From Paraclostridium ghonii (GTDB lineage Bacteria > Bacillota > Clostridia > Peptostreptococcales > Peptostreptococcaceae), in assembly GCF_030815085.1 (NCBI RefSeq), contig NZ_JAUSWG010000001.1: DNA of 64,000 nucleotides, one strand, 5' to 3'. Below are positions 17,949-25,486 of this stretch, piece after piece. The notes below the pieces were generated by a model. It made no database searches. It was given only the letters and a program-made list of their open reading frames with translations, and was not told the DNA's origin. Both the position numbers and the translations under genes were made by a program. Each line of letters opens with the position of its first letter. The stretch's first letter is position 1.

Positions 17949-20048
17949 ATGAAAAAAAGGAAAAAATCTTTAATTTCTTTATGTGTAGGATTAAGTTTGT
18001 TTGTTTTGATGGGCTTTAATTCACATGCACAGACAAATGAGATGAGCGCAGCATGGATATCAACTGTTTATAACCTAGATTGGCCAAGTAGTAGTAGTAA
18101 AAATAATCCTCAAATGCAAAAACAAGAATTAATAACTATGTTAGATACGTTAAAAGAAACAGGAATAAATACGATTATTTTACAAGTAAGGCCAAAAGGA
18201 GATGCATTATATAATTCATCTATAAATCCTTGGTCTGATGTTCTTACTGGAACTGCAGGTAAAAATCCAGGGTATGATCCATTAAAATTTGCAGTTGAAG
18301 AAGCGCATAAAAGAAATATGGAAATACATGCATGGTTTAATCCATATAGAGTTACGACAAGTGGAACAGATTTAAGTAAACTAGCTCCAAATAGCCCTGC
18401 AAGATTACATCCTGAATGGGTTATATCGTATAATAATAAACTATATTATGACCCTGGTTTACCTGAAGTTAGAAAGCATATAGTAGATAGTGTAACGGAA
18501 GTTGTAAAAAATTATGATGTAGATGGAATTCATTTTGATGATTATTTCTACCCAGATTCAAACTTTACAGATTCTCAAACTTATAATAAGTATGGAAATG
18601 GGATGGAAAAGGGTGACTGGAGAAGATCAAACGTAAATAACTTATTAAAAGATGTAAAATATTCTATAAAGTCAGTTAAACCAAATGTTAAGTTTGGAGT
18701 AAGCCCTTCTGGAATATGGAGGAACAAATCAAGTGATCCAACGGGATCAGATACAAAGGGTAGTGAAAGTTATTCTACTCAATATGCAGATACTAGATAT
18801 TGGATAAAAAATAACTTGGTTGATTATGTTACACCACAGTTATACTGGCCTATTGGATACTCAATAGCAGATTATTCAAAACTAGTTAGTTGGTGGGCAA
18901 ATGAAGTAAATGGAAGCGATGTGAAATTATACATAGGACAAGGTATATATAAACAAGGAACGGGAGATTGGGTTGGACAAGATATTGCTGGACAAATAAT
19001 ACAACAAGTAAACTTAAATAGACAATACACAAATATAAAAGGAAGTATGTATTTCTCTGCAAAAGACATAATGTCTAATAAAAAACTTCAAGAAGATTTA
19101 AAAACTTTATATATTAACGAAAGTACAAACAAAGAAATAAAAACTTTAGCAGGGGAAACTCGTTTTGAAACTGCTACAGCAATAAGTAAAGAAGGTTGGA
19201 AAAATGGAGCTAATAAAGTTATACTAGTTAATGGATATTCTATGATAGATGGAATAGCTGCAACACCATTAGCTTCACTGTATGATTGTCCGATATTATT
19301 AACGAATAGAAATGACATACCAAGTTCTACAATGAATGAAATAAAAAGATTGAACCCAAGTGAAGTAGTACTAATAGGTACAGATGATGTAACTGGAGAT
19401 AATTTGATAAAGATATTAAAAGGAAGTATGCCAAAGTTAAATGTAAATAGAATAGGCGGAATTGACAGATATGAAACATCTTTATTGATAGCTAAAGAAA
19501 TATCAAAATATAAGAATATAGATACTATATATGTTGCAAATGGATTTAAAGAAGCTGATGCACTTTCAGTAGCATCTCATGCAGGGGAAGAGATTCAACC
19601 AATAATATTAACAGATACTTATAAAATGGACGATGGAGTTTATAATTGGTTAAAATTAAAAGGCATAAAGAATGCATACTTTATTGGAGATAATGAAGTA
19701 GTAGGAGATAATATAATAGAAAAGGTAAATGGTATAACATCAAATAATGTAAGTGGAAATAGATTAGGTGGAATTGATAGACAAGAAACAAATGCAAAAG
19801 TAATTGAAAAATTCTATCCTGGAAATAATTATAATGCATTATTTGTATCTAAAAGTGATCCACTTGTAGATGCTCTCACTGCAGGCCCATTAGCTGCCAA
19901 GATGAAATCTCCAATAGTTATGGTTGGAAGTGGAGTAAGTAGTTACCAACAAAAAGTATTAAGTCAAAAAAGTACTAATTTAGTATATAAAATTGCAGAT
20001 GATATAAATAAAAACTCTTTCAATAAAGTTGTAGAATTATTAAAATAA
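17949..20048 (+). CDS. Secreted GHL10-family glycoside hydrolase-like protein with three CWB2 repeats
   Basis: 699 residues. A signal peptide (about 1-27, ending NSHA) is followed by a GHL10/DUF187 TIM-barrel-like domain (about 30-345): AAWISTVYNLDWPSS, IILQVRPKGDALYNS, EIHAWFNPYRV, GIHFDDYFYP and DYVTPQLYWPI are its hallmarks. Three CWB2 repeats (about 392-695) end the protein, each with a GxxRxET opening and a VxLIGTDDV-like segment. GHL10 proteins are thought to cleave a wall or surface glycan, but the exact bond is not established. The ribosome site is AGGGGGAAA. Together with the amidase at 13445 it indicates wall remodelling proteins anchored on the locally made polymer. Confidence 0.9.
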   Translation: MKKRKKSLISLCVGLSLFVLMGFNSHAQTNEMSAAWISTVYNLDWPSSSSKNNPQMQKQELITMLDTLKETGINTIILQVRPKGDALYNSSINPWSDVLTGTAGKNPGYDPLKFAVEEAHKRNMEIHAWFNPYRVTTSGTDLSKLAPNSPARLHPEWVISYNNKLYYDPGLPEVRKHIVDSVTEVVKNYDVDGIHFDDYFYPDSNFTDSQTYNKYGNGMEKGDWRRSNVNNLLKDVKYSIKSVKPNVKFGVSPSGIWRNKSSDPTGSDTKGSESYSTQYADTRYWIKNNLVDYVTPQLYWPIGYSIADYSKLVSWWANEVNGSDVKLYIGQGIYKQGTGDWVGQDIAGQIIQQVNLNRQYTNIKGSMYFSAKDIMSNKKLQEDLKTLYINESTNKEIKTLAGETRFETATAISKEGWKNGANKVILVNGYSMIDGIAATPLASLYDCPILLTNRNDIPSSTMNEIKRLNPSEVVLIGTDDVTGDNLIKILKGSMPKLNVNRIGGIDRYETSLLIAKEISKYKNIDTIYVANGFKEADALSVASHAGEEIQPIILTDTYKMDDGVYNWLKLKGIKNAYFIGDNEVVGDNIIEKVNGITSNNVSGNRLGGIDRQETNAKVIEKFYPGNNYNALFVSKSDPLVDALTAGPLAAKMKSPIVMVGSGVSSYQQKVLSQKSTNLVYKIADDINKNSFNKVVELLK

Positions 20049-20117
20049 AAAATTATTTATAAAAGTGAAGTAATTGGGAAATTTTTAAAAATGAAATTTC
20101 AATAGTTTTGTAAAATC

Positions 20118-20155
20118 AAAATGCCCCTATAGAATTAATTCTATGGGGCATTTTA
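20118..20155. terminator. Bidirectional terminator between convergent genes
   Basis: AATGCCCC plus TAGAAT pairs with ATTCTA plus GGGGCATT (one bulged base), flanked by an A tract on the left and a T tract on the right. It serves the rightward GHL10 gene and the leftward LCP gene. Confidence 0.88.
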
Positions 20156-20161
20156 TATATT

Positions 20162-21130
20162 TTATTTTGGTTTTTGATACATAACGTCGTTAAACATAAA
20201 GTCATGTAAAATAGGTAGACACTTATCTTCATCATAACGCCAAACCCATCCTGCATTTCCATAAATTCCACCATTACTATATTCTTCCATAGGGAATTCT
20301 AATGTTTTAATATCTAATTTACCCATAGCTAAAACAGAACTTCCAAGAGATAAAATATTAGTTGGCTTCATATTAGTTTTAATATAAGGTAGTATAGTAT
20401 CAACTAATTGTGGATATTTAGTCACTGGTAAGTTTTTAACTCCATCAAACATACCTTCTATAAGAGCTCTTTGACGTCTATCTCTTTCAAGAGCATCATC
20501 ATTTTTTCTTATACGACCATAAGCTAGTGCTTGGTATCCATTTAGTTTTTGATTTCCAGAATGTTCTATTAATTGCATTTCACCTTTATCAGAGTTTTTA
20601 TCAAAATTATAACATTCAGGTATGAATTTATTTAACTCATTAATTTCTTCTTGTTTAATATCAACTACAACTCCACCTAAAGTATTGACTATATCCATAA
20701 ATGAGAAGAAGTTAACTATAGCGTAATTTTGAATATCAAGTTTAAAGTTAGATTCTATAGTTTCAACTAATAAATTAATTCCACCATAAGCATAAGCATG
20801 AGTTAGTTTTTGCTCACCATGTCCAGGAATATTAACATATGTATCTCTAGCTAAAGATGTTAATTTTACACTTTTATGTTTATTATCTATAGTAAGAATC
20901 ATCATAGAATCTGATCTGGAAGCTTCCTCCAAAGTTCTTCCGTCTGTACCCACTAATAAAATATTAGTTATTCCTTTTTCAGCCTTGTAATCAGTTTTAC
21001 CAAGCATTTTTGAATCTGCAGAACTATCATACATACTATTTAACTTAAAGTATGCATACCCAAATGCGGTTGCAGGTACCATTATTACTAGTATTAACAA
21101 AGCGATAACGAATTTTTTTAAATTCGACAA
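20162..21130 (-). CDS. LytR-CpsA-Psr (LCP) family glycopolymer ligase, copy 1
   Basis: Transfers undecaprenyl-linked anionic glycopolymer to peptidoglycan on the outer membrane face. 322 residues: cytoplasmic stub, one membrane segment (about 7-29), then the LCP domain beginning ITNILLVGTDGR (residue 55) with SRSDSMMILTID, the conserved arginines of LARDTYVNIPG, and GYQALAYGRIRKNDDALERDRRQR. TTG start preceded by AGAAGGGA. It lies 3' of its paralogue, with a 233-base spacer and an intervening terminator, so each copy may be expressed separately. C. difficile has a comparable LCP pair next to its polysaccharide II locus (from memory). Confidence 0.92.
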   Translation of the reverse strand: MSNLKKFVIALLILVIMVPATAFGYAYFKLNSMYDSSADSKMLGKTDYKAEKGITNILLVGTDGRTLEEASRSDSMMILTIDNKHKSVKLTSLARDTYVNIPGHGEQKLTHAYAYGGINLLVETIESNFKLDIQNYAIVNFFSFMDIVNTLGGVVVDIKQEEINELNKFIPECYNFDKNSDKGEMQLIEHSGNQKLNGYQALAYGRIRKNDDALERDRRQRALIEGMFDGVKNLPVTKYPQLVDTILPYIKTNMKPTNILSLGSSVLAMGKLDIKTLEFPMEEYSNGGIYGNAGWVWRYDEDKCLPILHDFMFNDVMYQKPK

Positions 21131-21294
21131 AATAATCCCTTCTTTCTAACTATTTTTAGCATACATCTAATTATATTAAACTATAGCAAGATATTCAATA
21201 CAATAGATACTACAAAATATGTAACAATATTGACATAGTTTATACTTATGCAACAATACTGAATATAGTATATCTTTATAAAGATACAAAAATA

Positions 21295-21340
21295 GCCAAT
21301 TTAATGGAATTTACATTAAAATAAATAACATTAAATTGGC
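21295..21340 (-). terminator. Terminator of LCP copy 2
   Basis: GCCAATTTAATG (21295-21306) pairs perfectly with CATTAAATTGGC (21329-21340). On the minus strand it is followed by TATTTTTG. It stands between the two LCP genes and limits readthrough into copy 1. Confidence 0.8.
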
Positions 21341-21363
21341 ATTATATTTTTTATGACAATAGG

Positions 21364-22332
21364 CTAACTATTTTTTTGATACATAATGTCATTAAATATA
21401 AAATCATGCAAAATAGGTAGGCATTTATCTTCATTATAACGCCAAACCCATCCAGCATTTCCATATACTCCTCCAATGCTGTATTCCTCTATAGGGAATT
21501 CAAGTGTTTTGATATTAAAATCACCTAAAGTCAAAATTGAGCCTCCGATAGATAAAATATGGGTTGGAGTCATATTTGTTTTTATATAAGGTAATACACT
21601 ATCTAATAATGAAGGGTATTTAGTTACAGGAAGTGATTTAACACTGTCATAAATACCTTCTATAAGTTCTCTTTGGCGTCTATCTCTTTCAAGCGCACTA
21701 TCATTTTTTCTTATACGACTATAGCATAGAGCTTGGTATCCATTTAACTTTTGTTTTCCTGATTTCTCTATATACTGAATAGTTTGTTTATTAGGATTAG
21801 GATCAAAACTATAGCATTCAGGCATAAACTTGTTCATTTCTTCTATTTCGCTTTGCTTAACATCAACAGTAACTCCGCCTAATGTATCAATTATACCTAT
21901 GAAAGACATAAAGTTAACTATGGCATAGTCTTGGATATCAAGTTTAAAATTAGACTCAACTGTTTCAAGTAATAAATCAATACCACCATATGCATATGCA
22001 TGTGCTATTTTTTGTTCACCATGACCAGGTATTTCAACGTATGTATCTCTAGCTATTGAGGTAAGTTTCATACTTTTATGTTTGTTATCTATAGTAAGAA
22101 TCATCAAAGAATCCGATCTAGCTTTTTCATTTAAAGTTCTTTCATCTGTACCAACGAGCAAAATGTTAGTTATGCCCTTTTCTGATTTATAACTAGTTTC
22201 ATTAAGAATCTTTTTATTTGAAGTTTTATCATACATACTATTTAACTTAAAGTATAGATATCCAAAAGCTGCTAAAGGTATACATATTATAAGTATTAAT
22301 AAAAAAATAACTATTTTTTTAACATTTGACAA
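21364..22332 (-). CDS. LytR-CpsA-Psr (LCP) family glycopolymer ligase, copy 2
   Basis: 322 residues, the same length as copy 1 and alignable without gaps by eye. Membrane segment about 7-29, LCP domain from ITNILLVGTDER with ARSDSLMILTID, IARDTYVEIPGHGEQK, GYQALCYSRIRKNDSALERDRRQR and the shared C-terminal NAGWVWRYNEDKCLPILHDF. TTG start; the leader AGAAGGGATTATTTTG is the same as in copy 1, which indicates tandem duplication of gene plus translation start. Divergent from the DUF3298 gene at 22488. Copies may differ in polymer or acceptor preference; the sequence does not say how. Confidence 0.92.
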   Translation of the reverse strand: MSNVKKIVIFLLILIICIPLAAFGYLYFKLNSMYDKTSNKKILNETSYKSEKGITNILLVGTDERTLNEKARSDSLMILTIDNKHKSMKLTSIARDTYVEIPGHGEQKIAHAYAYGGIDLLLETVESNFKLDIQDYAIVNFMSFIGIIDTLGGVTVDVKQSEIEEMNKFMPECYSFDPNPNKQTIQYIEKSGKQKLNGYQALCYSRIRKNDSALERDRRQRELIEGIYDSVKSLPVTKYPSLLDSVLPYIKTNMTPTHILSIGGSILTLGDFNIKTLEFPIEEYSIGGVYGNAGWVWRYNEDKCLPILHDFIFNDIMYQKNS

Positions 22333-22487
22333 AATAATCCCTTCTCTCTAAATATTTTTAAAATTCATACAACTTATATTAAACTACAACTATAAATTTA
22401 ATACTATCAATTTCATAAAAAAATTTAACAAAATTCACAAAAAAATCATACGTAATAATATATCTAAAAAGACAGGAGGATATTTTG

Positions 22488-23033
22488 ATGCTAAATATAG
22501 AGAGGTCATATATATATGAAGAATATGAAAATTTAAACTGTATAATAGAATATCCTATAATAGAAAATTTTAATAATAATTTATTTATAGAATATATAAA
22601 TAAAAAAATATACGATGATATATTAATTTTTAAAGAAATTTCATCATATGAAAATATAGATTCTACAGGTAATACAATTATATTTATAGATTTTAACGAG
22701 CATTTAAATAAGAATAATATTATTAGTATAGATATAGTTTTTTCAGAAATATATGAATCTAGTAAAATTATTAGCTATATAAATACTTATAATTTTGATA
22801 TAGAAAGAAAAAGAGAATTATTAATAGAGGATATTATCAATAGAAATTTTGATATTAAAAAAATTATAAATTATAACTTAAATCAAAGTTTTTATATAAC
22901 AAAAGATTATATATCGATAGTGTTTTCTTCATACGAAAACAAAGACACAAGTGAAATAGATGAGTATAAATTATACTTTAAAGAAAATGAAAAAAATATA
23001 TCAAGATATATCAAGGAATATGTGATGGAGTGA
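22488..23033 (+). CDS. DUF3298-like protein without signal peptide
   Basis: About 181 residues. The first half, IIEYPIIENFNN through FIEYINKKIYDDI, and the end, NLNQSFYITKDYISIVFSSYE, follow the pattern of DUF4163/DUF3298 domains, which occur outside the membrane in RsiV-like lysozyme-binding anti-sigma factors and in PdaC. Here there is no signal peptide, no membrane segment and no enzymatic domain, which is unusual. ATG at 22488 has AGGAGG 8 bases upstream. Only 4 bases separate it from the Amidase_6 gene, so the pair is translationally linked. Function unknown; the assignment rests on pattern similarity. Confidence 0.6.
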   Translation: MLNIERSYIYEEYENLNCIIEYPIIENFNNNLFIEYINKKIYDDILIFKEISSYENIDSTGNTIIFIDFNEHLNKNNIISIDIVFSEIYESSKIISYINTYNFDIERKRELLIEDIINRNFDIKKIINYNLNQSFYITKDYISIVFSSYENKDTSEIDEYKLYFKENEKNISRYIKEYVME

Positions 23034-23037
23034 TATT

Positions 23038-23559
23038 ATGAGAATATTAAATGAATACAATAGAGAAGCTGCAGTTGATTACGCTAGAAGATGGGCTTTA
23101 TATAGAAATCCTAAATATAAAGATTATGATCCATGGGGAGGAGACTGCACTAATTATATATCTCAATGTATACATGCTGGGAAAATTCCATTTGATCATG
23201 ATGGAAAGGATATAATGCATAAATGGTATTGGTATAGCGACTCAAGCAGAACACCAACATGGACATCAGCTGATGCGTTTGGCAGATATATTTTAAATAA
23301 TAATGGGTATCAAACAAGCAATTATGGAATATATGCTACATTAGCGGATTATGATGAATTAGAAAAAGGAGACTTAGTACAATTAATATATGAAGGGAGT
23401 GCATATCATACTATGATAATAAGCGAAGTAATATTAGATAATAGAAATTATTTAATAGATTATTTAGTATGTCAACATACAGAAGATTTGATAGATTTTC
23501 CGTTAAGTGAAAAAGAAGGGGAAAGAAGATATATAAAAATATTTGGATACTACAAATAA
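23038..23559 (+). CDS. Amidase_6-domain (papain-like) protein, cytoplasmic
   Basis: 173 residues that are almost entirely one putative amidase domain (Amidase_6): YNREAAVDYARRWALYRNP, then GGDCTNYISQCIHAGKIPF with the candidate catalytic Cys near residue 41, W-rich segments WYWYSDSSRTPTW, and YHTMIISEV with the candidate His near residue 122. Most relatives are secreted or attached to other domains; this one has no signal peptide. In spore formers similar stand-alone proteins occur, but their substrate is not established. Coupled to the DUF3298-like gene 4 bases upstream (ATG after GGAGTGAT). Confidence 0.75.
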   Translation: MRILNEYNREAAVDYARRWALYRNPKYKDYDPWGGDCTNYISQCIHAGKIPFDHDGKDIMHKWYWYSDSSRTPTWTSADAFGRYILNNNGYQTSNYGIYATLADYDELEKGDLVQLIYEGSAYHTMIISEVILDNRNYLIDYLVCQHTEDLIDFPLSEKEGERRYIKIFGYYK

Positions 23560-23566
23560 ATAGTTG

Positions 23567-23631
23567 AGGATAAATATATAGGGCTTCGAGTTACTGTGGT
23601 TAGTTATAAGCGAAAACTATATATTTATCCT
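23567..23631 (+). other. Perfect 14-bp hairpin with a 37-base loop
   Basis: AGGATAAATATATA (23567-23580) pairs perfectly with TATATATTTATCCT (23618-23631). The loop is richer in G+C than its surroundings and has a possible inner TTCG/CGAA pairing. There is no T tract after it, so it is a poor terminator. It lies 8 bases after the Amidase_6 stop, in a 289-base gap before the next gene, where nothing else is recognised. Confidence 0.5.
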
Positions 23632-23848
23632 AATATTATTGTCTTAATTTACTATATATGAGAAGTTATTAGTTGCATATTACCACTAAATTCAAACTAA
23701 ATATATCAAATTTATAAACTATAAAGAACTTATTACTTAAAAAAGTATTAGCTTTAATTAAATTGTAATTTTAAAAATTATAAAAAAATATAATGAATTG
23801 TGTAAAAAATTTATATGTGGAAATAATCTACATGAAGAGGTGATTATA

Positions 23849-24493
23849 ATGAGAATTCCAAAACATGTAGGAATAATACCAGATGGAAATAGAAGATGGG
23901 CTGAATCTAAAGGGCTTACTAAGGACAAAGGTTATGATAATGGATTAGATCCAGGGATTGAGGCTTACAGAGCTTGTAGAGATATAGGGGTAGATGAGGT
24001 TACCTTCTATGGATTTACAACAGATAATACTAAAAGACCTTCATATCAAGCGAAAGCATTTACTGATGCATGCATAAGCGCTGCTAATATGTTAGTTGAA
24101 GAAGGAGCATCTTTGCTAGTTATAGGAAATACAAATTCTCCAATGTTTCCAGAAGAATTGATTCCTTATACAAAACGTACTGAGCCAAAAGATGGACAAA
24201 TAAAGGCCAATTTATTAGTAAACTATGGGTGGCATTGGGATTTAAACACATTGTCTACAGCTCAAGGGAATAACAAGAATAATATACATGAATACATACA
24301 ATCATTTGATATATCTAGGTTAGATTTAATAATAAGATGGGGAGGGAGACGAAGATTAAGTGGTTTTTTACCAGTTCAATCTATATATGCAGATTTTTAT
24401 GTTCTAGATGATTATTGGCCTGATTTTAAAAACAATCATATACATGAAGCTATAGATTGGTATAGTAAACAGGATGTAACCTTAGGAGGATAA
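23849..24493 (+). CDS. Second cis-prenyltransferase (undecaprenyl diphosphate synthase family), divergent
   Basis: 214 residues from ATG 23849, chosen because AGAGGTGAT precedes it and IPKHVGIIPDGNRRWA then begins the protein as in UppS. The family makes polyprenyl diphosphate carriers. The substrate motif PDGN is kept (residues 11-14), but other signature positions differ: the usual GH-x-x-G is KGYDNG, the ENW-x-RP motif reads DNTKRP, and the C-terminal RTSGE-x-R-x-SNF-x-x-WQ-x-x-Y-x-E reads RWGGRRRLSGFLPVQSIYAD. It is short for UppS (usually 230-260). It may make an alternative chain, or be catalytically changed. It lies between envelope genes and is a second homologue in position to the C. 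difficile uppS2 (memory). Confidence 0.8.
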   Translation: MRIPKHVGIIPDGNRRWAESKGLTKDKGYDNGLDPGIEAYRACRDIGVDEVTFYGFTTDNTKRPSYQAKAFTDACISAANMLVEEGASLLVIGNTNSPMFPEELIPYTKRTEPKDGQIKANLLVNYGWHWDLNTLSTAQGNNKNNIHEYIQSFDISRLDLIIRWGGRRRLSGFLPVQSIYADFYVLDDYWPDFKNNHIHEAIDWYSKQDVTLGG

Positions 24494-24504
24494 AATGTGT
24501 AATA

Positions 24505-24533
24505 TTGAAAATATAATCAAAAAATGCTAAAAT
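24505..24533 (+). promoter_or_regulatory. Sigma-A promoter of the CwlD-like amidase gene
   Basis: TTGAAA (24505-24510), exactly 17 bases and TAAAAT (24528-24533) with an upstream TGC extension. It starts 11 bases after the cis-prenyltransferase stop. Confidence 0.7.
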
Positions 24534-24565
24534 TAACCTGAATTATAAAGTAGAAGGGTGGATAT

Positions 24566-25354
24566 ATGGCGAAGAAGAAAAAATCTGCAAAAAGAGTGAG
24601 AATAAATAAATCAAGACTAGTAATTTTAGTATTTGCATTATTAATAATTATATTTTCAATAGTAATTGGATTAAAAAGTTTAACTGGATTTATTAAAGAT
24701 GATAAAGGCAAGAATGATTCTAGTAGCAATAAGAATAATAAAGCTCAAGAAAATACTGAGATTGAGCATCTTAGCTTAGATAATGAAAACTCAAAGGATA
24801 AATTTAAAATATTAATAGATCCTGGACATGGAGGCGAGGATGAAGGAGATAAAGGATCTAATGGTAGTTTAGAAAAAAATATATCCTTAGACATTGCTAA
24901 AAAAGTGGCAGGAAACTTATCTCAGTATGAAGATTTAGAGATTATATTAACGAGAACGGAAGATACTTATGTTTCTTTAGAAGAAAGAACTAAAATGGCT
25001 AACTCCCAAGATGTTGATATGGTAGTTTCTATACATCAAAACTCAGAGAATAAAGGAAGTTCTGCATCTGGTATAGAAACATATTATCAGTCAAACAACA
25101 TTGATGGATCTGAAAAATTAGCGAAAACAATCCAAGATACTATATGTTTATACCTAGATACCAAAGATAGAGGTATATATCCTTCTAAATTGGAAATTTT
25201 AAGAGATACGGATATGCCATCGGTGTTAATAAAGGCTGGATTTATAAGCAATAAGGAAGAAGAAAAAAAACTTAATGATGAAGGTTATCAGAGTCAAATT
25301 GCGGAAGGAATAGCTCAAGGGATATTAAGGTATATAGATTCTAAACATAAATAA
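24566..25354 (+). CDS. CwlD-like N-acetylmuramoyl-L-alanine amidase with altered catalytic residue
   Basis: 262 residues: basic N-terminus, one membrane anchor (about 18-40), a Ser/Asn-rich linker, and an Amidase_3 domain (about 80-260). Zinc ligands are present: DPGHGG (His88), the Glu of SLEKN (Glu103) and SIHQNS (His157). The fourth motif, normally V-L-V-E-x-G-F, reads SVLIKAGFISN, so the catalytic Glu position (residue 223, codon 25232-25234) is Lys, AAG instead of GAG. The protein may bind but not cleave wall, or the base may be a sequencing error. It has its own promoter and terminator. CwlD acts in spore cortex maturation with a deacetylase in Bacillus; this role is not proven here. 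Confidence 0.85.
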   Translation: MAKKKKSAKRVRINKSRLVILVFALLIIIFSIVIGLKSLTGFIKDDKGKNDSSSNKNNKAQENTEIEHLSLDNENSKDKFKILIDPGHGGEDEGDKGSNGSLEKNISLDIAKKVAGNLSQYEDLEIILTRTEDTYVSLEERTKMANSQDVDMVVSIHQNSENKGSSASGIETYYQSNNIDGSEKLAKTIQDTICLYLDTKDRGIYPSKLEILRDTDMPSVLIKAGFISNKEEEKKLNDEGYQSQIAEGIAQGILRYIDSKHK

Positions 25355-25387
25355 AAAGAAGTATATAGTTCTATATACTTCTTTTTA
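25354..25387 (+). terminator. Terminator after the CwlD-like gene
   Basis: A perfect 15-bp stem (25354-25368 with 25371-25385) with a 2-base apparent loop, ending in Ts. It begins at the last base of the stop codon. Confidence 0.9.
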
Positions 25388-25439
25388 TCTATTAAGAAAT
25401 TTAAAATTAGGATTGGTATATATCAATTTGGTAAAATTT

Positions 25440-25448
25440 TGATATAAT
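25440..25448 (+). promoter_or_regulatory. Extended -10 promoter of the camA-like gene
   Basis: TGATATAAT is a perfect extended -10 element, 39 bases before the start codon. No good -35 box lies at 16-18 bases spacing. Confidence 0.55.
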
Positions 25449-25486
25449 TGTAACTATGAAAGTGTATTTTTCTAGGGGGAAGTTAT

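Noticed and set aside
22440..22480. CATACGTAAT considered as a sporulation sigma-E or sigma-K -10 box before the DUF3298-like gene
   Set aside because: It fails the downstream positions of both consensus sequences and has no matching -35 element.
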